Assembly: GCA_012839395.1 (NCBI GenBank)
Contig: DUNJ01000181.1
Location: forward strand, 1 to 5,731
Reading direction: 5' to 3'
Length of the DNA stretch: 5,731 nucleotides
From: Tepidimicrobium sp.
GTDB taxonomy: Bacteria > Bacillota > Clostridia > Tissierellales > Tepidimicrobiaceae
Part shown: in pieces, positions 1 through 4,585 of the stretch
Numbering within the stretch: position 1 is the first letter of the stretch
How the letters are laid out: each line of letters begins with the position of its first letter
Notes under the pieces: model-generated
What the model saw: only the letters and a program-made list of their open reading frames with translations
The model's database searches: none
What the model was told of the DNA's origin: nothing
Made by a program: the position numbers and the translations under genes

Positions 1-100
1 ATTTATTACACTTAAAACTAATACATTATACCATAAAATTATATCATATAAAATATTATTATCCAATCCATATGTATTATATCATAATTTTATAAATATG

Positions 101-128
101 AAAAAAACCAATGGTATAACCACTGGTT
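101..128 (-). terminator. Rho-independent terminator of tRNA-Leu
   Basis: Read on the minus strand, two 10-nt arms (AACCAGTGGT and ACCATTGGTT) pair fully with one G-U pair around a 3-nt loop, and are followed at once by a run of T (plus-strand A101-A107). The hairpin begins 6 nt after the encoded CCA of the tRNA, which is where a tRNA terminator is expected. The stem is only moderately GC-rich, so termination may be incomplete. Confidence 0.75.
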
Positions 129-134
129 AAGTAA

Positions 135-218
135 TGGTGCGGGAGAGAGGACTTGAACCCCCACGTCAAGGACACTAGATCCTAAGTCTAGCGCGTCTGC
201 CAATTCCGCCACTCCCGC
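135..218 (-). tRNA. tRNA-Leu, anticodon UAG, with encoded CCA
   Basis: The gene gives an 84-nt class II tRNA that reads CUA and related leucine codons. Acceptor arms GCGGGAG (212-218) and CTCCCGC (139-145) pair perfectly. The discriminator base is A, and the CCA tail is encoded at 135-137. The D stem is GCG/CGC. The anticodon stem CTAGA/TCTAG encloses the loop CTTAGGA, with anticodon TAG at plus positions 182-184. A long variable arm with a GTC/GAC stem is diagnostic of Leu/Ser/Tyr class II tRNAs, and the A discriminator and anticodon settle on Leu. The T stem GGGGG/CCTCT contains two G-U pairs, slightly weak but acceptable. It has its own promoter upstream and a hairpin terminator downstream. 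Confidence 0.97.
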
Positions 219-241
219 ATATTAAGGATTTCTGTCTATAT

Positions 242-269
242 ATTATAACATTTAATCCACTCCTGTCAA
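242..269 (-). promoter_or_regulatory. Promoter of tRNA-Leu
   Basis: On the minus strand, TTGACA (264-269) and TATAAT (242-247) match the housekeeping sigma factor consensus exactly and are separated by 16 bp. The predicted transcription start is near 235, giving a leader of about 17 nt before the mature tRNA 5' end at 218. The promoter lies between the degV stop codon and the tRNA, so the tRNA is transcribed independently of the upstream genes even if some degV transcripts also read through. Confidence 0.85.
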
Positions 270-307
270 TGCCTCTACTATAATCTTTGTAATTGTTTTT
301 TCAATCT

Positions 308-1141
308 CTAAAATGCCAATATGACTCCCCCATCATTAGCATATGCAGTACTTAAACCTGCAGTCTCAACTATTATTATCTCCTTAAATTTATATCTTTT
401 TTCGATCTCCTTCTTCAAATATTCTGCCTTATCTAATGCATTGCAGTGGGCTATGCCAAGTATCTTCTGTTCCATCTTTTCCCCCTGCTCTCCTATAATG
501 TTAACCAACCGTCTAAATGCTCTTTTTCTTCCCCTTACCTTCTCTACCAATTTTATATTTCCCTTCCCGTCTTCCCCCATTATAGGTTTGATGGATAGTG
601 CAGTAGCAATATGGCCCATAACCTTGCTTATCCTACCCGCCTTAATCAAATTATCTAATGATTCCAATATGAAAAACGTCTTCATGCCTTTTATATATTC
701 TTCTGTTCTACTTACTATTTCCTCCTTATTAAATTTCTGCTGCACTAAATCGTGAATCTTTATACTTACCAAGGTCTCTCCAATAGAAGCACTAAGGGAG
801 TCGAAAACATGGATGAATTTATTCCCCTTTTCTAGCGCCATGTTTTTAGCCAACACCGCATTGTTATAAGTGCTACTGAGAGCCGACGACAGTGTAACGA
901 CAAATATGTTTTCAGACTTTTCATATTCTTTTAAAAAACCCCCCGGTGAAGGGCTAGATGTCCTGACCGGATTAATGCCCTTTTTCATAGCTTTAATCAA
1001 TTTAGGTACATCTATAGAATCATCATCTCTAAATGTCTGTCCATCTACATCTATATTGAGGGGTACCAACCCAATATTTAACCTACTTCGCAACTCATCA
1101 TTTAAATCACAGCTACTATCTGCAACTATCCTATAATTCAT
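308..1141 (-). CDS. DegV family protein (probable fatty-acid-binding protein)
   Basis: A 277-residue protein of the usual DegV/FakB length. Members of this EDD-fold family bind a long-chain fatty acid; FakB members present it to the kinase FakA, which makes acyl-phosphate for membrane lipid synthesis. Visible family blocks are the N-terminal IVADSSCDL (residues 5-13), the TSSPSP fatty-acid-site motif (61-66, Thr61), VVTLSSALSSTYNNA (81-95), VFDSLSASIG (112-121), the LDNLIKAGRIS block (162-172) and KVRGRKRA (201-208). No signal peptide or membrane segment is visible, so it should be cytosolic. The C-terminal loop reads AGLSTAYANDGG (261-272) and lacks the His seen in classical FakB proteins, so the ligand and the FakA partnership are uncertain. 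The ATG follows GGGGTGA by only a few bases. It starts 27 nt after glmM with no terminator between, so co-transcription is likely. Confidence 0.9.
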   Translation of the reverse strand: MNYRIVADSSCDLNDELRSRLNIGLVPLNIDVDGQTFRDDDSIDVPKLIKAMKKGINPVRTSSPSPGGFLKEYEKSENIFVVTLSSALSSTYNNAVLAKNMALEKGNKFIHVFDSLSASIGETLVSIKIHDLVQQKFNKEEIVSRTEEYIKGMKTFFILESLDNLIKAGRISKVMGHIATALSIKPIMGEDGKGNIKLVEKVRGRKRAFRRLVNIIGEQGEKMEQKILGIAHCNALDKAEYLKKEIEKRYKFKEIIIVETAGLSTAYANDGGVILAF

Positions 1142-1168
1142 TTCTTCACCCCATAATTTTTTATTGCG

Positions 1169-2512
1169 CTAACCTATTCTATCTTCAATGATCTTTGCCA
1201 ATTCTTCAGCTGTCTTTTCTATCTCCTTTTCATCCTTACCTTCTATCATGACCCTAATCATAGGCTCCGTTCCCGAAGGCCTGATAACAACTCGCCCCTC
1301 CCCACGGAACATTTCTTCAACCTTTTGAACCCCCTCTCTTATCTTCTCATCTTCTAGATAAGAATTCTTTAACTCATCCTTTACCCTTGCATTTACCAAC
1401 ACTTGAGGAAAATCTTCCATTAAACTATTTAGCTCGGACATCTTTTTACCGGTTTTCTTCATCACTTGGAGCAACATTAGCCCCGTCAGCAGTCCATCTC
1501 CAGTGGTATTGTGTTCTAAAAATATTATATGCCCGGATTGCTCTCCACCTAGAATATATCCATTATTGATCATTTCTTCAAATACATACCTATCTCCTAC
1601 AGCTGTCTTAACTATATCCATTCCATTATCTTTCAAATATCTATCTAGTCCCATATTAGTCATTATGGTGCCTACCACCGTATTCTTTTTGAGTTTTCCC
1701 CGGTCTTTAAGATATGTGCCGCATATGGCTAATATATGGTCCCCATCTATTATATTACCCTTCTCATCTACAGCTATAAGCCTGTCCGCATCTCCATCGA
1801 AGGATAAACCTATGTCCGCATCAGTTTCCAATACTAGCGATTTTATCATAGATGGATTGGTAGAACCACACTCATGATTTATGTTGATTCCATCTGGATT
1901 ACAGTTTATAGCTATTGTATTAGCTCCCAACTGCTCGAAGATTTCAGGTGCAATCTTGTACAATGCTCCATTACCACAATCTATTGCAACTGTAATACCT
2001 TCTAAATTCCCTTCGATTGTAGATTTTAAATATTCTATGTAATCTTTATACCCCTGATTTCGGAAAATCCTCTGTCCTATCCCATCTCCCATGGGTCTTA
2101 TGGTAATTTTTTCATCTTCAACAATCAACTTTTCTATTTCTTCTTCCAACCTATCATCCAATTTATATCCCCTATTATCAAAAAACTTAATACCATTATA
2201 TTCCGCTGGATTATGGGATGCTGATATAATTATGCCTGCTGAAGCATCATATTTTCTAGTTAAATAAGCTATTGCCGGGGTCGGTATAACCCCTAAGGAT
2301 ATCGTATCCAGGCCAACGGAGCAGATTCCTGCGGTTAGGGCTGCTTCCAACATATCCCCCGATTTCCTAGTATCCTTGCCAACGACTATTTTTCCGGCGC
2401 TGCCCTTGGATAATATATAAGCTCCAGCCCTTCCTACCTTGAAGGCTAGTTCCGGAGTCAATTCCCTATTAGCAACTCCCCTTATACCATCTGTGCCAAA
2501 ATAATCCCCCAT
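1169..2512 (-). CDS. glmM: Phosphoglucosamine mutase GlmM
   Basis: The enzyme converts glucosamine-6-phosphate to glucosamine-1-phosphate, which leads to UDP-GlcNAc and peptidoglycan, in the cytosol. The 447-residue length fits the family (about 450). Signature motifs are all present: N-terminal YFGTDGIRG (residues 4-12), the phosphoserine loop ISASHNP (96-102, active Ser99), the Mg-binding DGDADR (239-244), the sugar-specificity loop GEQSGH (323-328) and the C-terminal phosphate-binding RPSGTEPMIR (411-420). The start at 2512 is chosen because GGGAGGT (2519-2525) lies 7 nt upstream and the protein then begins MGDYFGTDG as its homologues do; a longer frame from a TTG at 2527 would begin inside that ribosome binding site. 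In other Firmicutes glmM directly follows cdaR and GlmM binds and inhibits the cyclic di-AMP synthase CdaA. Here cca and an unknown gene lie between. No key residue is missing. Confidence 0.97.
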   Translation of the reverse strand: MGDYFGTDGIRGVANRELTPELAFKVGRAGAYILSKGSAGKIVVGKDTRKSGDMLEAALTAGICSVGLDTISLGVIPTPAIAYLTRKYDASAGIIISASHNPAEYNGIKFFDNRGYKLDDRLEEEIEKLIVEDEKITIRPMGDGIGQRIFRNQGYKDYIEYLKSTIEGNLEGITVAIDCGNGALYKIAPEIFEQLGANTIAINCNPDGININHECGSTNPSMIKSLVLETDADIGLSFDGDADRLIAVDEKGNIIDGDHILAICGTYLKDRGKLKKNTVVGTIMTNMGLDRYLKDNGMDIVKTAVGDRYVFEEMINNGYILGGEQSGHIIFLEHNTTGDGLLTGLMLLQVMKKTGKKMSELNSLMEDFPQVLVNARVKDELKNSYLEDEKIREGVQKVEEMFRGEGRVVIRPSGTEPMIRVMIEGKDEKEIEKTAEELAKIIEDRIG

Positions 2513-2518
2513 ATTAAT

Positions 2519-2525
2519 ACCTCCC
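2519..2525 (-). promoter_or_regulatory. glmM ribosome binding site that fixes the start
   Basis: GGGAGGT on the minus strand is a near-perfect Shine-Dalgarno sequence 7 nt before ATG 2512. It overlaps the in-frame TTG at 2527, ruling that codon out as the likely start. Confidence 0.85.
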
Positions 2526-2548
2526 AACTTTCAAAGTATAACATACTA

Positions 2549-2577
2549 ATCATAGCACGATATCCAAGATACTACAA
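2549..2577 (-). promoter_or_regulatory. Probable extended -10 promoter of glmM
   Basis: On the minus strand TGCTATGAT gives an extended -10 (TG-N-TATGAT, hexamer at 2549-2554, 5 of 6 matches). TTGTAG (2572-2577) sits 17 bp upstream as a weak -35 with 3 of 6 matches. The predicted start near 2542 gives a leader of about 30 nt with the ribosome binding site well placed. A second extended -10, TGTTATACT (hexamer 2535-2540), lies closer but would leave a leader of only about 16 nt. The region is the 99-nt gap after cca, in which I see no convincing cca terminator, so readthrough from cca is also possible. Confidence 0.5.
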
Positions 2578-2611
2578 ATGAATAACGAGCAATTTAAAAA
2601 GTTTATAAATT

Positions 2612-3952
2612 TTATTCTATTGGAAACTTCTCCAAAGCCTTTTCTGTCAAAATTTTATTATAATTCAATTTTGGATTTTGCATTACTAATTCCAATAAAT
2701 ATTCTAATATTCTACCAATTATTGGTCCTTCTTTAAAGCCTAAGCGCATTAGGTCATCGCCTGTTATATCTAGCTGATTTATATCAAAAGCTTCTCTTTC
2801 GTTTAAAATGGACCTAATCTTAGCCTCCCTATCTAATATATGAGCTATGCTCGCTTTCTCATTGGAACATGTTATATCAGCTTTTTGTAGGACCAAAAGG
2901 TGGAATATCTCCTCTTTCCCAACTCTTCTTATTAAACGTTTTATACCTTTCTCCCCAAATTTAGAGTGATGATTCATATGCTCCCTTACGAGCATATATA
3001 CCCTATTTATTAGATCATTAGATACCTTAAATCTCCTCAATATCTTCCTAGATATAGCAGCTCCTACCTTTTCATGATCATAAAAATGGCCTACGCCATC
3101 TTGATCTAAGGTCAGCGTATGGGGCTTTCCTATATCATGGAAAAGAGCGGCCAGCCTTACATGTATAATAGGTGGAGTATTATCTAGAACGCATAAGGTG
3201 TGATTATATACATCCATCGTATGATGGGGATTTTTCTGTTTAAATCCTATTGTTGGAATAATTTCTGGCAGTAACATCTTCAATATACCTATATCTTCCA
3301 ACAGCTTAATGCCTTTAGAGGGAATTTTGGATAAAATAATTTTAAAAAACTCATCTACTATCCTTTCCATGCTCACCTTTAAAATGCCCTCCCGGTACTC
3401 CTTGCAAGCTTCATATGTATTTCCATCTATAGTAAATCCCAGTTGAGTGGAAAACCTAACTGCCCTTAATATCCTAAGATAATCCTCAGCAAACCTTTTC
3501 TTAGGACATCCCACGGTTCGAATTATTCTGTTTTGCAAATCGGTCCTGCCACTGTAAGGATCTACCATCCCATATTCTTCATTATAGGCTATGGCATTTA
3601 TAGTAAAATCCCTCCTAGCCAAATCTTCCTCTATACTATTAGAAAAAAATACTCCCTCTGGTCTCCTGCCATTTACATATTCTCCATCCCTTCTAAAAGT
3701 GGTTATCTCCACCTCGCCTTCCCTATGAATAACCATTATAGTCCCAAATCTCTTACCTATATCTACCATCTTGAAATCTGAAAATATATCTTTTATTCGA
3801 TCGGGGGTAGCATCCGTAGCTATATCATAGTCATTGGGAACTTTTCCTAGGAGCATATCCCTTATGCTGCCACCCACTATATATGCCTCATATCCTTCTT
3901 GTATTAATCTGTCTATTATCATTCTTATATGCTTTGGAATATTTAATTTCAT
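2612..3952 (-). CDS. cca: tRNA nucleotidyltransferase (CCA-adding enzyme), class II with HD domain
   Basis: The enzyme adds or repairs the 3' CCA end of tRNAs using CTP and ATP, in the cytosol. The 446-residue protein opens with the polymerase-beta-like nucleotidyltransferase head: GGSIRD (residues 27-32) and the catalytic pair Asp41/Asp43 in NDYDIATDA. A flexible-loop region with TTFRRDGEY and NGRRPEGV (84-101) suggests a full CCA-adding enzyme and not a CC-adding one. RRDFTINAIAY (113-123), DPYSGRTDL (131-139) and the nucleotide-template motif EDYLR (156-160) followed by RAVRF follow. An HD phosphohydrolase-like domain is visible at about 244-330 with His251 and the His272-Asp273 pair, and the C-terminal tRNA-binding tail carries ITGDDLMRLGFKEGP (396-410). 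The ATG at 3952 has GGAGTGA 4 to 11 nt upstream. It appears to have its own promoter. The tRNA-Leu in this window already encodes CCA, so for that tRNA the role would be repair. Confidence 0.96.
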   Translation of the reverse strand: MKLNIPKHIRMIIDRLIQEGYEAYIVGGSIRDMLLGKVPNDYDIATDATPDRIKDIFSDFKMVDIGKRFGTIMVIHREGEVEITTFRRDGEYVNGRRPEGVFFSNSIEEDLARRDFTINAIAYNEEYGMVDPYSGRTDLQNRIIRTVGCPKKRFAEDYLRILRAVRFSTQLGFTIDGNTYEACKEYREGILKVSMERIVDEFFKIILSKIPSKGIKLLEDIGILKMLLPEIIPTIGFKQKNPHHTMDVYNHTLCVLDNTPPIIHVRLAALFHDIGKPHTLTLDQDGVGHFYDHEKVGAAISRKILRRFKVSNDLINRVYMLVREHMNHHSKFGEKGIKRLIRRVGKEEIFHLLVLQKADITCSNEKASIAHILDREAKIRSILNEREAFDINQLDITGDDLMRLGFKEGPIIGRILEYLLELVMQNPKLNYNKILTEKALEKFPIE

Positions 3953-3984
3953 TGGATCACTCCATCAAACATTATATATTATCA

Positions 3985-4012
3985 ATTATAGCATAGTGTT
4001 TGCAAAGAACAA
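3985..4012 (-). promoter_or_regulatory. Probable extended -10 promoter of cca
   Basis: On the minus strand TGCTATAAT gives a consensus extended -10 (hexamer 3985-3990). TTGTTC (4007-4012) is a weak -35 at 16-bp spacing, which is common when the TG extension is present. The predicted start near 3978 gives a leader of about 25 nt to the cca ATG. It lies just downstream of the palindrome that ends the preceding gene, consistent with a fresh transcription unit. Confidence 0.6.
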
Positions 4013-4032
4013 TCAATTCTATATGGTGAAAT

Positions 4033-4070
4033 ACAAAATCAGCTATCTATGCATAGATAGCTGATTTTGT
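4033..4070 (-). terminator. 38-bp perfect palindrome, probable bidirectional terminator
   Basis: The sequence is self-complementary over 38 bp with no mismatch: the arm ACAAAATCAGCTATCTA pairs with its complement around a TGCA tetraloop. On the minus strand the 3' arm ends GATTTTGT and continues ATTTC, a modest U-rich tail; much of the U tract pairs with the A-rich foot of the stem, as in bidirectional terminators. The stop codon of the 125-residue gene (4043-4045) lies inside the first arm as transcribed, so a terminating ribosome would compete with folding. A terminator is the simplest reading; a protein-binding or cruciform site is the alternative. Confidence 0.6.
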
Positions 4071-4420
4071 CTAACCTCAATTAATATATCCTGTAACTCA
4101 TACAATCCCAATTTATCAAACTCTTCATTGCCTACGCAATAATCATTTACCTCTCGATGTATGGATAATATATCTATCAAAAATATTCTAAAAATCTTTA
4201 TATAATCCTTTTCCAAAAGGGTTTGCAAGGCATCAGAATTGTTCAAGTTATATAGTACCCTAATAAATTTTCCCTTAGCAATCCTTTCATCTGGTTCATC
4301 GTATATTATGTCTTGACAAATATCAATTATCAAATCCAATACCTTGATAGCCCTTGTTTCATCGAATAATTTTAATAAACTTCGCCTACAATTTTCAAAT
4401 CCTTCATTACCGTCATACAC
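4043..4420 (-). CDS. Hypothetical protein, 125 residues, acidic and probably helical
   Basis: I do not recognise this protein. It starts at GTG 4420, supported by AAGGGGG (4428-4434) 7 nt upstream; an in-frame TAA at 4433-4435 prevents any longer form. The sequence is rich in Asp, Glu, Ile and Leu, with amphipathic stretches such as SLLKLFDETRAIKVLDLI (residues 14-31) and IKIFRIFLIDILSI (74-87), suggesting a small all-helical cytosolic protein. There is no signal peptide or clear membrane helix, and only three cysteines (11, 35, 95) without a metal-site spacing. It has a good promoter of its own and lies between the cdaR terminator and cca. The last eight residues, QNQLSMHR, are encoded inside a perfect palindrome. 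The good start signals and the promoter favour a real gene, but the function is unknown. Confidence 0.75.
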   Translation of the reverse strand: MYDGNEGFENCRRSLLKLFDETRAIKVLDLIIDICQDIIYDEPDERIAKGKFIRVLYNLNNSDALQTLLEKDYIKIFRIFLIDILSIHREVNDYCVGNEEFDKLGLYELQDILIEVRQNQLSMHR

Positions 4421-4445
4421 AACATTGCCCCCTTAGTTACAGCCT

Positions 4446-4473
4446 TATGCATAGGTCTAAAGTCCTATGTATA
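4446..4473. repeat. Inverted repeat at the transcription start of the hypothetical gene (operator-like)
   Basis: CATAGG (4450-4455) and CCTATG (4464-4469) form an inverted repeat, extended outward by three more pairs past one mismatch (4446-4448 with 4471-4473). It begins at the inner edge of the -10 box and covers the predicted transcription start near 4466, a common place for a repressor operator. It could also form a weak hairpin in the leader RNA. No regulator is identifiable from the window. Confidence 0.4.
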
Positions 4474-4501
4474 TAATACTACTTAATAAGCGATTTTGCA
4501 A
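4473..4501 (-). promoter_or_regulatory. Promoter of the hypothetical 125-residue gene
   Basis: On the minus strand TTGCAA (4496-4501, 4 of 6 matches) and TATTAT (4473-4478, 5 of 6 matches) are separated by exactly 17 bp. The predicted start near 4466 gives a leader of about 45 nt before the GTG start. It lies just downstream of the cdaR terminator, as expected for an independent unit. Confidence 0.6.
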
Positions 4502-4563
4502 ATGAAGGTAAACAGAAAAAGTTGTGACAAAACTAAATATTTGGTTTTGTCACAACTTTTCAT
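4483..4563 (-). CDS. Possible 26-residue hydrophobic small ORF after cdaR
   Basis: An ATG at 4563 is preceded by GGAG (4570-4573) at 6-nt spacing and opens a 26-codon frame ending TAA at 4483-4485. The peptide begins MKSCDKTKY and continues with a mostly hydrophobic stretch, LVLSQLFLFTFI, that could span or line a membrane. It begins 22 nt after the cdaR stop, a normal operon spacing. Against it: the frame runs through the terminator hairpin, so most transcripts should end before its stop codon, and its tail overlaps the next promoter. It may be chance, a leader-type peptide, or a remnant start region of a gene that once followed cdaR. Confidence 0.25.
   Translation of the reverse strand: MKSCDKTKYLVLSQLFLFTFICKIAY
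4516..4560 (-). terminator. Strong Rho-independent terminator after cdaR
   Basis: Read on the minus strand a 17-bp perfect stem (AAAAGTTGTGACAAAAC with its complement) closes a 10-nt loop that is itself partly self-complementary, and the stem ends in a run of five T (plus-strand A4516-A4520). It lies 25 nt after the cdaR stop. The A-rich foot gives a U tail on the plus strand too, so it may act in both directions, although there is no plus-strand gene to end here. Confidence 0.85.
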
Positions 4564-4585
4564 TTCAATCTCCAAAATTAAACTT

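Noticed and set aside
33..93. 10-bp inverted repeat ATAAAATTAT (33-42 and 84-93)
   Set aside because: It is pure AT in an AT-rich stretch with a 41-nt gap, so it is easily a chance match, with no associated gene or site.
321..1136. Two plus-strand open frames (321-755 and 870-1136) opposite degV
   Set aside because: They lie wholly antisense to a well-conserved gene, lack convincing ribosome binding sites and give low-complexity proteins with no family features.
1387..1877. Plus-strand open frames opposite glmM
   Set aside because: glmM on the other strand has every catalytic motif intact; these frames are antisense shadows.
2513..2527. Longer glmM start at TTG 2527 (five extra residues)
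   Set aside because: The TTG overlaps the Shine-Dalgarno sequence that serves ATG 2512, and homologues begin at the MGDYFGTDG position.
2586..2611. Possible cca terminator AATTTA...TAAATT after the stop codon
   Set aside because: The repeat is 6 bp of A-T pairs only, too weak for a Rho-independent terminator.
3533..4064. Plus-strand open frames opposite the 5' part of cca
   Set aside because: They are antisense to the conserved nucleotidyltransferase head of cca, and the second crosses its promoter.
4370..4425. Out-of-frame ATG at 4425 before the hypothetical gene
   Set aside because: It is only 2 nt from the Shine-Dalgarno sequence and its frame closes after 17 codons; the GTG at 4420 has proper spacing.
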